From an uncultured Clostridia bacterium (GTDB lineage: Bacteria > Bacillota > Clostridia > TANB77 > CAG-508): a stretch of 46,134 nt of DNA. The stretch's first letter is position 1. Each line of letters begins with the position of its first letter. The notes under the pieces were generated by a model, which had not been told where the DNA came from, did not search any database, and saw only the letters and a program-made list of their open reading frames with translations. This document shows, in pieces, positions 7,881 through 15,678 of this stretch. The translations under genes and the position numbers were made by a program. Location of the stretch: the NCBI GenBank assembly GCA_948735595.1, contig CAPXSA010000024.1, forward strand, positions 1 through 46,134, given 5' to 3'.

Positions 7881-8027
7881 TTAAGCGGGCGTGGAACAGG
7901 CGACTTCCATGATGACCCGCCGGACCTTGTCGACATCTTCCTCAGAAAGTTCTCTGAGGTTCGCAGAGAAGGTCTCAACGCCGGTACTGGAAGTAATTTT
8001 AATGTCCGCAGTGTAAGTGTTATCCAT
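7881..8027 (-). CDS. 48-residue GC-rich protein of unknown function
   Basis: Small minus-strand gene from ATG (8025-8027) to TAA (7881-7883), with an AAAGG ribosome site, its own promoter (8098-8126) and a following hairpin. The protein starts MDNTYTADIKITSSTGVETF and ends in a charged helix-like stretch LRELSEEDVDKVRRVIMEV. Codons are GC-rich (GAC, GTC, ACC, GCC, CTC), unlike any neighbour, and include CGG CGG for Arg-Arg, a codon otherwise seen in this window only at frameshift sites. This points to recent transfer from a higher-GC bacterium. I do not recognise the family. Confidence 0.6.
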   Translation of the reverse strand: MDNTYTADIKITSSTGVETFSANLRELSEEDVDKVRRVIMEVACSTPA

Positions 8028-8097
8028 GTTATACATCCTTTCTCAGCAAGGGCATAATAGCCCAAATTCTACAACGGCGGAATTGCCATCTATCAAT

Positions 8098-8126
8098 AGT
8101 ATAACATAATTAACATAAAATAGCAA
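8098..8126 (-). promoter_or_regulatory. Promoter of the 48-residue gene
   Basis: Minus strand TTGCTA (plus 8121-8126), 17 bases, TATACT (plus 8098-8103). The 5' leader includes a small GGGC/GCCC hairpin before the ribosome site. Confidence 0.5.
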
Positions 8127-8178
8127 ATTCTTAGAGAAATAGCAAAAATTGAAAATAATAAAAGAAAGAGGAAAACAA

Positions 8179-10492
8179 ATGCAAGATTTAATCGAAGGTC
8201 TAAACGACAAACAAAAAGAAGCAGTACTAGCAACAGAAGGGCCATGCTTAGTAATAGCGGGAGCGGGAAGCGGAAAAACAAAAGTATTAACACATAAAAT
8301 AGCATACTTGCTATCAGAAAAAAACGTAAAACCATATAATATTTTAGCCATTACTTTCACCAACAAAGCAGCTAGCGAAATGAAACAAAGGGTAGAAGGA
8401 ATTGTAGGAGATGTAGCACAAGAAATGTGGATGGGAACTTTCCATTCTATTTGTGTACGCATTTTAAGAAGATTCATTGATAGAATAGGATTTGATACTT
8501 CCTTCTTAATCTTTGATACTTCAGACCAAAGAACAGTAGTAAAAGAATGTCTAAAGACTTTAAAAATAGATGACAAAATGTTTACGGATAGAAGTGTTCT
8601 AGCCGAAATTAGCAATGCAAAGAATGAAATGTTAACACCAAAAGCATATCAAACGAAATATGCAGGCGATTTTCGTAAGGAAAAAATAGGACAAGTTTAT
8701 GAGTTATACCAAAAAAGGTTAAAAGAAAACAATGCCATTGACTTTGATGACATTATTAATGACACCATTGAAATACTATCGAGTAATCCAGATGTATTAC
8801 AATATTATACAGAAAAGTTCCATTATGTATTAGTAGATGAGTATCAAGATACGAATAAGGCACAATTTACGTTAGTTACCATTTTAGCTTCACGCTATGG
8901 AAATATTACAGTTGTAGGGGATAATGATCAAGGAATTTATAGTTTTAGACGGAGCGGATATCAGTAACATTTTAAACTTTGAAAAAGACTTTCCGGGAAC
9001 TAAGATTATCAAACTAGAGCAAAACTATCGTTGCACGGGGAATATTCTAAAAGCGGCCAATGCAGTTATCAAACATAATGAAAATAAATATGAAAAGAAA
9101 CTATGGACAGAAAATGAAGAAGGAAGTATTCCTGCATTATATCAAGCAGAAGATGAATATGATGAAGCAACCTATATTGTACAGCAGATTCAGCATTTAA
9201 AAACAGAAGAATATCTAAAACCAAAAGATTTCGTCGTACTTTATCGTATGAATGCACAATCAAGAGCAGTGGAAGACATTTTAAGAAGGGAAGATATCCC
9301 ATATAAAGTAGTAGGTGGCGTAAAATTCTATGAAAGAAAAGAGATTAAAGATGCCATTGCCTACTTAAGACTCATTCATAACCCATCAGATAATATATCA
9401 CTCAAAAGAATTATCAATGAACCAAAAAGAGGAATTGGAAAAACTAGTTTAGATAATGTACAACAAATCGCAGACCAGACAGGAAGTTCTATGTATGAAA
9501 TTATCAAACACGCAGAAGAACATGGGCTAAACAGAATCAAAGCAAATGCAGACAGTTTTATCCAAGTAATAGAAGAATTAAGAGTGAAAAGACAAGAACT
9601 TAGTATATCAGAATTATTAAAAGAAACGTTAAATAAAACAGGTTATACAAAAGCATTAGAAACAGAAAATACAGTAGAAGCAGAAAGTAGAATTCAGAAC
9701 TTAGAGGAATTTTTAACAGTAGCTATTGAATTTGAAGAGGAATCAGCAGATAATAGTTTAGCAGAATTCTTAGAAAGTATTACTTTATCGAGTGATGTAG
9801 ACAACTTAGAAGATGCAGATAATAGTGTTACACTAATGACATTACATAGTGCAAAAGGACTAGAATTTCCAGTAGTATTCCTAATTGGAATGGAAGAAGG
9901 AATTTTCCCGGGGTATAAGTCAATAGGAGAACCAAAAGAGTTAGAAGAAGAAAGAAGGCTATTTTATGTAGGAATTACGAGAGCAAAACAATTCTTACAC
10001 TTAACTTGTGCAAAACACAGAACCATCTTCGGTTCTACCAGTTATAATGCGATTTCTAGATTTATTAAAGAAATTCCAGATGAATTATTAGATGGAAATA
10101 TTGAGACAGTAGAAGAGAAGTTTGAAGATTCGGGTTACCAGTGGGAATATGGCAGAACTGCAGTGGGAAGAAATAGTAACTATACCAATGGTGGAAAAGT
10201 AACTACTTATAAATTAGACACAGACGAAACGCCAAAAGTAGCAGCTGCTTCTTACAGTTATAATAGAACAGCTGAAAGTTTCTTAGCTTCTTTAAAACAA
10301 AAACAAACAAGTAATGGAGTAGATATTTCACAATATAGGGAAGGACAAAAAATTTACCATAAGAAATTTGGAGAGGGAATTATTCAAAAAATGGAAGAAG
10401 AAGGAGACGATTACAAGCTAGATATTGAGTTTGATAAATCAGGACATAAACGATTAATGGCAAAATTTGCAGGACTACAAATTATTGAATAA
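8179..10492 (+). CDS. pcrA: ATP-dependent DNA helicase PcrA/UvrD, read through a +1 shift at CGGA
   Basis: Superfamily 1A 3'-5' helicase for repair and recombination control. Motif I AGAGSGKT, motif II VDEYQDTN, motif III VGDNDQGIYSFRGAD, motif IV LEQNYRC, motif V TLHSAKGLEFPVVF and motif VI EERRLFYVGITRAK are all present. A C-terminal KFGEGII tail resembles the PcrA RNA-polymerase-binding Tudor-like domain. The first frame ends at 8967. The rest is in the +1 frame, and the break is CGG 8950-8952. Skipping the C gives AGA GGA GCG GAT (RGAD), the family-conserved sequence. The spliced length is about 770 residues, normal for PcrA. The start is ATG 8179 with GAGG 7 bases upstream. Motif III has Gly where QSIY is usual. 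pcrA is essential in B. subtilis, so loss by mutation seems unlikely. Confidence 0.92.
8950..8953 (+). other. Putative +1 recoding site CGGA in pcrA
   Basis: Zero frame TTT AGA CGG AGC GGA TAT CAG TAA. Skipping C8950 gives TTT AGA GGA GCG GAT ATC, encoding FRGADI as in UvrD/PcrA proteins. Reading CGG as Arg and dropping the A would put Arg where the family has Gly, so GGA decoding is favoured. Confidence 0.7.
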
Positions 10493-10504
10493 AGTGTTAG
10501 TTAG

Positions 10505-10565
10505 GGGACGTATGTTTTTCCTGACGAAAGCAAAGCTTTTGTTAGGAAAAATGTACGTCCCTTTT
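10505..10565 (+). terminator. Long hairpin after pcrA, member of a GGGGACGT structured repeat
   Basis: Arms 10505-10522 and 10544-10561 pair at 16 of 18 positions, with further pairing in the AAGC-rich apex and T4 after the stem. It can terminate pcrA transcription. The outer arm TTAGGGGACGT resembles the arm at 44813-44823 (GTTTGGGGACG), suggesting a dispersed REP-like element. Confidence 0.65.
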
Positions 10566-10652
10566 CTGACGCTTGTAACAATTTATTGTATAAAATAAAT
10601 AAAATTGACCATAATAACACTAAATATTTTAAAGAAAGGAAGTAAAAAACTT

Positions 10653-10841
10653 ATGCCAGATTTAAATCAAGTAGAACTACAAAACTTAAGACATTTAATA
10701 GGAGCACATGAGACTGCCTACCAAAAATTGAACACTTTCTCATCACAAGCTGTAGACCCACAAATTAAGCAGATGTTTGCGAAATCCGCACAAGATGCAC
10801 TTAACACAAAACAAAAACTATTATCATTTTTAAATAACTAA
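10653..10841 (+). CDS. Small CotF-like/ferritin-like helical protein
   Basis: A 62-residue helical protein starting MPDLNQVELQNLRHLIGAHE, with AGAAAGGAAG upstream of ATG 10653. It matches the short first gene often paired with a CotF-type spore coat gene in Clostridia. The sequence pattern (LRHLIGAHET, FAKSAQDALNTKQKLLSFL) suggests a two-helix half of a ferritin-like fold. It is followed after 18 bases by the CotF-like gene, so they are co-transcribed. A spore coat role is inferred from that neighbour. Confidence 0.65.
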   Translation: MPDLNQVELQNLRHLIGAHETAYQKLNTFSSQAVDPQIKQMFAKSAQDALNTKQKLLSFLNN

Positions 10842-10859
10842 AATTAAGGAGGAGATTTT

Positions 10860-11105
10860 ATGGATGAAAAAACCATGGTTAATGACATTTTAGGCAGTGT
10901 AAAAGCTGATTTAACAGCTTATCAAACTGCTATATCAGAAGCAGAAAATATGCAATTAAGACAAACTTTACAACAAATTAGAAATGGAGATGAAAGTTTC
11001 CAATATGAGTTATTTAAGGTTGCACAAACAAAAGGATATTATCAACCAGCACAAAAGGCAACCATTACGGAAATACAAACTGTAAAGACAGAATTAGAGC
11101 AATAA
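10860..11105 (+). CDS. CotF-family spore coat-like protein
   Basis: An 81-residue helical protein (MDEKTMVNDILGSVKADLTAYQTA, NMQLRQTLQQIRNGDESFQYELFKVAQTKGYYQPA). The ND(I/V)L start, the LR(Q)xLxxIxxxxxxxQxELF core and the GYYQPA end are CotF-family features. AGGAGG lies just upstream of ATG. The pair gives direct support for a spore-forming or ex-spore-forming lineage. Confidence 0.8.
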   Translation: MDEKTMVNDILGSVKADLTAYQTAISEAENMQLRQTLQQIRNGDESFQYELFKVAQTKGYYQPAQKATITEIQTVKTELEQ

Positions 11106-11176
11106 ATTTTTGATAAGCACTTGCCAAATTTTTAAATTTGCGATAGAATAAGAACGTAAATTTAAAAAGTGAGGAG

Positions 11177-12187
11177 TTGTTTATCATTAACGCTTTCAAA
11201 AAGTGCTTAACGTACTTTAGAACCACAATTAAATATACGTTTCTAGTTATCATTTCTATATTTCTTATTATTACGGCAGTAGCAGTATTCTATAAGCCTA
11301 CTTATGCAGTTTCCGTAAATGGAGAAGTAGTAGGATATACAGAAAACAAAAGCCAGTTACAAGCAAGAATTAATGATTATATGGAAGGAAATGCAGAAGA
11401 AGATGTTGCATTTGCGCAAATTGATTCTGTTCCAGAATATACACTTTGCTTGTTAAAAAAAGATATTACCGCCAATGATGATGAAATATATGATAAGGTA
11501 ACAGAAACTGGAACAAAATATTATAAATACTATGCTATAACAGATGATAAAAAAGAAAAGGTTTATGTAGAAACTTTTGAGGAAGCTGAAAAAGTTATAG
11601 CAGAACTAAAAAAGAAGAAAAGTAAAAATCAAAAAGATGTAGGAATTGTAGAAAAATATGATACTGAGTTAAAGAAGTTCACTTCAGTAGAAAAATGTGT
11701 ATCAAAATTATATGAGGCTCCACCAAAAACTACTACCACTTATGTTGCCTCTAATACAAGCTATACACAATCAGTTAATTCAGGCAATGTAACAGGCTCT
11801 TCTAGTAGAAAAGTAAATTTAGGAGTAGCTTTAATTAGACCAATATCAGGAATTATTACAACTCGTTTTGGTAGTAGAGGGTATGGACATAGAGGACTAG
11901 ATGTTGCAGCACCTTCAGGAACACCAATCAAAGCGGCAGCAGCCGGAACAATTACAACTGCAGGTTGGAACAATTCTTATGGATATATGTTAATTGTATC
12001 ACATGGTAATGGAGTACAAACGGTATATGCACATTGCAGTCAATTAATAGCAACAAATGGACAGTCAGTAGCACAAGGTCAAGTAATTGGAAAAGTAGGT
12101 TCAACAGGAAATTCAACAGGACCGCACTTGCACTTTGAAATAAGAGTAAATGGAGTTCTACAAGACCCACAAAATTATATATACTAA
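11177..12187 (+). CDS. Membrane-anchored M23 family peptidoglycan endopeptidase
   Basis: LytM-type zinc metallopeptidase. An N-terminal membrane anchor (about residues 15-38, YTFLVIISIFLIITAVAVF) is followed by an extracellular region (VSVNGEVVGYTENKSQLQ) and a C-terminal M23 domain with FGSRGYGHRGLDVAAP (HxxxD), VYAHCSQL and GPHLHFEIR (HxH). This is a complete metal site and probably active. The start is unclear. TTG 11177 directly abuts the GAGGAG ribosome site, which is too close. ATT at 11186 (9 bases after it) or ATC 11183 would be better spaced but non-canonical. No ATG or GTG is available before the anchor. It lies 71 bases after the CotF-like gene. Confidence 0.88.
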   Translation: MFIINAFKKCLTYFRTTIKYTFLVIISIFLIITAVAVFYKPTYAVSVNGEVVGYTENKSQLQARINDYMEGNAEEDVAFAQIDSVPEYTLCLLKKDITANDDEIYDKVTETGTKYYKYYAITDDKKEKVYVETFEEAEKVIAELKKKKSKNQKDVGIVEKYDTELKKFTSVEKCVSKLYEAPPKTTTTYVASNTSYTQSVNSGNVTGSSSRKVNLGVALIRPISGIITTRFGSRGYGHRGLDVAAPSGTPIKAAAAGTITTAGWNNSYGYMLIVSHGNGVQTVYAHCSQLIATNGQSVAQGQVIGKVGSTGNSTGPHLHFEIRVNGVLQDPQNYIY

Positions 12188-12195
12188 AAAATAAA

Positions 12196-12229
12196 ATGTC
12201 AGTTTAGGAATATAACCTTAAACTGACAT
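12196..12229 (+). terminator. Hairpin after the M23 peptidase gene
   Basis: ATGTCAGTTTAGG and CCTTAAACTGACAT pair over about 12 bp. The TGTCAGTTT arm is shared with the structured element at 44808-44921. No long T run follows, so it may be a repeat remnant as much as a terminator. Confidence 0.5.
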
Positions 12230-12248
12230 CTTTCAATAAAAATCAATT

Positions 12249-12288
12249 CTACATCACAAATAACAAAAGTAAAAGTGATGTAGTTTTT
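12249..12288. terminator. Terminator between the M23 and XRE genes
   Basis: CTACATCAC and GTGATGTAG form a 9-bp stem with T5 on the plus side. It lies between convergent genes. Confidence 0.65.
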
Positions 12289-12289
12289 A

Positions 12290-12526
12290 TTATAAATGTA
12301 AAGTGTTTAAATCTAAATTTAGAATATCTTTTATAGCAATGAGTTCGTAATCACGAATAAGTCTATTTCCAGCTTCTATTTTAGAAATATCATTCTTTCC
12401 AATATTAACTCCCAATATTTGCATTTTCAATGCCAATTTATTCTGAGACATCTTTTTAGATTTCCTATTTTGGGCAATTAAATTTCCCAAGAGATTAGAT
12501 TTTTCTTTATACTTATTAGACTTCAT
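12290..12526 (-). CDS. XRE-family helix-turn-helix regulator
   Basis: A 78-residue DNA-binding protein. The HTH spans about residues 14-68 (LLGNLIAQNRKSKKMSQNKLALKMQILGVNIGKNDISKIEAGNRLI), with the Cro/CI-type MSQNKLA and DISKIEAG helices. It is transcribed away from the pilin-like gene at 12680. Three TGACA-TCATTA repeats lie in the shared 150-base promoter region, so it is likely to control itself and that surface gene. Confidence 0.88.
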   Translation of the reverse strand: MKSNKYKEKSNLLGNLIAQNRKSKKMSQNKLALKMQILGVNIGKNDISKIEAGNRLIRDYELIAIKDILNLDLNTLHL

Positions 12527-12545
12527 CTATAATACCACCTTTTTA

Positions 12546-12651
12546 TTGACATCTCATTAGAATTAATCATAATACTTTTATGAATTATATTGACACTTCA
12601 TTAGAAGAATGCTATTATTATATTTAACAAAATGACATTTCATTAATGTCA
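12546..12651. promoter_or_regulatory. Three operator-like repeats between XRE gene and pilin-like gene
   Basis: TTGACATCTCATTAG (12546-12560), TTGACACTTCATTAG (12590-12604) and TGACATTTCATTA (12633-12645). The last extends to ATGTCA, making a TGACAT/ATGTCA inverted repeat. The middle copy overlaps the -35 of the predicted surface-gene promoter. Confidence 0.65.
12590..12618 (+). promoter_or_regulatory. Promoter of the pilin-like surface gene
   Basis: TTGACA (12590-12595), 17 bases, TATTAT (12613-12618). The -35 sits inside an operator-like repeat, consistent with repression by the divergent XRE protein. Confidence 0.65.
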
Positions 12652-12679
12652 TAATGAAAATAGAAAGAAGGGAATACAG

Positions 12680-14336
12680 ATGAAAAAGACAAGAGGCATT
12701 ACGCTTGTTGCTCTAGTAGTAACAATAGTTGTATTACTTATTCTAGTAGGAATTACTATTAATTATACCCTAGGAGATAATGGTATATTCAAACAAGCGA
12801 CAAATGCAAAAGAACAAACAGAAATAGCAGTAGCAAGAGAAAAACTAGAAATGGTGTTGAATACAAATGCTGCAATACAAAAGCATACCAATCCAATATA
12901 CAACCAAGACGAGTTTTTGGATAGTTTCATTTTAGAAAAGATAAAAGGCTCCGAAATGATAGGGGATATTGCAATTGTGGATGGTTATGCATTTGGCATA
13001 GATAGAAGTGTGCCAAAAATAGGAGAATATTTAGGAAAAAGAGAAGAATTAATATTTCCGACAGTAGAAGCTACAATGCAATTAGTGGAAGATAACAAAA
13101 GAGCAACCATTACCATAACAGCATTAGAAGAAAAGAATGGAATTCATAAAATAGAGATATGGCAAAAGGGAGAAAGATTAGATGAATTTCCATATGAAAA
13201 TATAAAGACAATAATAACAAAAGAATATACCGTGAATCAAAATGGAACCTATGTGATAAAGGCGTATGGAAAATTATCAGTAAGTAAAATAGTAGAAGTT
13301 AAAGACATATTACCATCAGTAGCATTTGAGCCAAACGGAAGTACAGAATGGAAAAAAAGCCATTCGACCGTGGTAAAAATAGAAGAAACAGAAGATAAAA
13401 TAGTAAAAGCAAAATATCAATGGACAAATAGTGTAGCAATACCAGAAGATAATGAGTTCCCAGATAATCAAACATTTCAAAGTAGTGATAAAATAATGAA
13501 AACAGGAGTAACAGGAACATACTATTTATGGATAATGCTAGAAGCAGAAACAGGCAAAAAGGTAAAATGGAGAAGTGAGGAATTTTATTTTGATAATGAA
13601 GAACCAAGTATAACAGTATTTACGGCAACAAAATATTCAGAAATAGGAATTACGCTAAGTGCAACAGCGCAAGATAATAAATCAGGGATAGTTAAATTTG
13701 AGTTTTATATAGATGGAGAGGCAAAAAATGATTATACACAAATAGTAACAGCAACGACTGGAAGTGTAACCAAAACTGTAACCATAACAGGACTAACTAC
13801 AGGAAACCACAATTGCGAAGTCAGAGTTTATGATGCGGAAAATACAAGCAATACAAAAAGTGTGTTGGGAACTACGAAATTGTATACATGGAATAAATAT
13901 AATACAATTGCTACTCAACATTATGGACTAAAATTGACTGGAACTGAAACTTTAGAATTTGGTTGGTATGCTGATACTAAGACGAGTTTTTCACAATACA
14001 AAACTTGCAGTGCTCAGAATAATACTGGAAAATTATGCTTAATTAATCAAATTTCAAGTTATTTACCACAAATTGGTGCGTGGCGTAGTCATCCATCTCG
14101 AACTGATTGTACTGTGAAGTTAATGGAGGAAGTTTCGCGTAAGGATCACCCAAATGGGGCTGCGAATCATATGTTATCAAAATACTTGTGTGAAGTATAT
14201 ATGTCAGAAAAAACAACGAAATCATTCAAGAAAGGTTCAACGTTCCTCGGGACTATTACTAGTACAAGTAATAATAGCTTTCCAAATGGACGGAGAGAAA
14301 GATGAATATTGGTATGTATACAAAGGAATAGAATAG
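12680..14336 (+). CDS. Prepilin-type surface protein with Ig-like repeats, C-terminus reached by +1 shift at CGGA
   Basis: The N-terminus KKTRGITLVALVVTIVVLLI is a class III/IV prepilin-type cleavage and hydrophobic stalk. Beta-rich Ig-like segments follow (two Pro-Ser-Val/Ile starts near residues 213 and 313), and then a variable C-terminal domain. The first frame ends at 14305 with GRRER. Skipping the C of CGG 14291-14293 instead gives GGEKDEYWYVYKGIE and a stop at 14334-14336, a total of 551 residues; the aromatic YWYVY tail looks like a genuine protein end. Codon use from about 13900 to 14220 (ACT, GAT, TGT, CGT) differs from the A-ending codons upstream, which suggests an exchanged C-terminal cassette. 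Start ATG with AGAAGGG. Confidence 0.8.
14291..14294 (+). other. Putative +1 recoding site CGGA near the end of the pilin-like gene
   Basis: Zero frame AAT GGA CGG AGA GAA AGA TGA. Skipping C14291 gives GGA GAG AAA GAT GAA TAT TGG and 14 more codons. The choice decides between two C-termini. Confidence 0.55.
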
Positions 14337-14393
14337 ATATAAAATATATGCAAAGACAAGCTTTAATACACACAATGAAGATGAAATTCAATA

Positions 14394-14433
14394 AAAAACT
14401 CTAATTCTCAAAAAGTTGAAAATTAGAGTTTTT
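14394..14433. terminator. Bidirectional terminator between pilin-like gene and mecA
   Basis: AAAAACTCTAATT and AATTAGAGTTTTT form a perfect 13-bp stem with A/T runs on both flanks, between convergent genes. Confidence 0.9.
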
Positions 14434-14474
14434 ACTGTATATACCTAAAATTATAATAATCGTCAAAAAAATTT

Positions 14475-15104
14475 TTATCTCACAAAATGTTTTAGCCCAA
14501 TCTCCAAAGCATTATGCCTCATAATCAAATTTCCGCACTCTAAAAGCTTGCTAGCATATACTTTCGAGTTTGTCACATACTTTGCAAACTCTGTAATTGC
14601 TGTGTAAAATCTTAGTTTATTTACTACCTCGCTATGTATACTATTCATCAATAAATAATATTTCTCTTTATATTCATATAACACAATGGCATCTGCTATA
14701 TGTGCAATGTCTTCTAATAAATTAGTTTCCTGCAAAAATTGAAGAAAAGAGCAATAATCATCAAAGGAAGAAAAAGCATAAACAGCTTGTGCAGAAGAAG
14801 GATTTAAACTCTTTCTCTTAATCGTAAACTTCTTTTTAGGAAGTTTTGTTTTTTCTTCAGGAACCTCTTTGGTAATAGTAAAGATAAAACTAGTATCAGC
14901 CATTGCTAAAGCTTCTATCTTTAAATTATAGTTTTCTGGGTCAAAGCCCGTTTCTTTTTTAGCTTCCTCTAGCATATCTAGTAAAATATCCTGTGATTCA
15001 ATGGAATTAGACATAAATACATGAAAATCAATTTCCTTCTCAGCCAAATCCTGAATACTTAAAGTAATGCGTATTTTATTTTCACTTAGTTTTTCAAACT
15101 TCAT
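14475..15104 (-). CDS. mecA: Adaptor protein MecA
   Basis: Adaptor that delivers substrates to ClpC and restrains competence in Bacillus. The 209 residues begin MKFEKLSENKIRITLSIQDL, the N-terminal substrate-binding domain. A Lys-rich linker follows (about 98-115), and then the ClpC-binding C-terminal domain (YAFSSFDDYCSFLQFL, DAIVLYEYKEKYYLLM). I start it at ATG 15104, preceded by GGAGG on the minus strand; a longer upstream frame lacks a ribosome site. A TATAAT-like -10 precedes it. Confidence 0.92.
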   Translation of the reverse strand: MKFEKLSENKIRITLSIQDLAEKEIDFHVFMSNSIESQDILLDMLEEAKKETGFDPENYNLKIEALAMADTSFIFTITKEVPEEKTKLPKKKFTIKRKSLNPSSAQAVYAFSSFDDYCSFLQFLQETNLLEDIAHIADAIVLYEYKEKYYLLMNSIHSEVVNKLRFYTAITEFAKYVTNSKVYASKLLECGNLIMRHNALEIGLKHFVR

Positions 15105-15271
15105 TAGGTCGCCTCCAAATATATTTAATATTATATATATTATACTATGTTTCTTTCCAAAATGAAACCAACAATTTATGGAAAAACTCTTTATTTTAGT
15201 AATCATAACATAGTCAAAATAAAAAGAAAATAGTTTTTTACAAAAATATCATAAAATAATGGACGAATATC

Positions 15272-15300
15272 TTGAAAAAAAAGCTATTTGCGTATATAAT
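15272..15300 (+). promoter_or_regulatory. Promoter of the radC-mre-minC cluster
   Basis: TTGAAA (15272-15277), 17 bases, TATAAT (15295-15300), about 47 bases before the first gene. No terminator hairpin is evident until 21696, apart from the hairpin at 18844-18905. Confidence 0.8.
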
Positions 15301-15347
15301 ACACTTGCAAAAGAAAACAAGAAGAGGGAACACTAAGGAGGAAAAAT

Positions 15348-15605
15348 ATGGCAATGAGAGAAAAAAATATATGGATTTTAATATTATTTCTATTATGTGG
15401 AATAGTAGTAGGAGGATTATTAGGGGAATTGGCTTCTAGGGTTCCTTACTTATCTTGGTTAGCTTATGGAGAAGAATTTGGCTTATCCACACCAGTAGAA
15501 TTAAACTTAAATGTCATTAAATTAACATTTGGTTTAATATTTAAAATCAATATAGCAAGCATTATAGGAATTGTATTAGCAATTTTTATTTATAAAAAAG
15601 TGTAA
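15348..15605 (+). CDS. DUF4321-family small membrane protein
   Basis: An 85-residue protein with two membrane helices (about 8-27 and 58-82). Family-typical segments are LLCGIVVGGLLGELASR, YLSWLAYGEEFGLS and LNVIKLTFGLIFKINIASIIGIVLA. It is commonly found at the head of maf/radC-mreB clusters in Clostridia, as here. Its function is unknown; proximity to mre genes suggests envelope elongation. AGGAGG precedes the ATG. Confidence 0.85.
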   Translation: MAMREKNIWILILFLLCGIVVGGLLGELASRVPYLSWLAYGEEFGLSTPVELNLNVIKLTFGLIFKINIASIIGIVLAIFIYKKV

Positions 15606-15678
15606 TAACAAAATCTAAAAGTTTTATTTCAAAAAAGATTAATAGGGGGCAACTAAATTAAGAAAGGAAGGATGAAAT

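Noticed and set aside
7862..8065. Alternative frames over the 48-codon gene on both strands
   Set aside because: Only the minus frame starting at 8027 has a matching ribosome site, promoter and hairpin terminator.
8043..8615. 190-codon minus-strand frame opposite pcrA
   Set aside because: Antisense to the conserved Walker A region of pcrA, with non-host codon patterns and no ribosome site.
1144..14336. Explaining the three breaks as ordinary pseudogenes or random sequencing indels
   Set aside because: Each gene has a single break, all at the identical four bases CGGA, and CGG is otherwise absent from native genes; simple decay or error would not give this. It is not fully excluded without reads.
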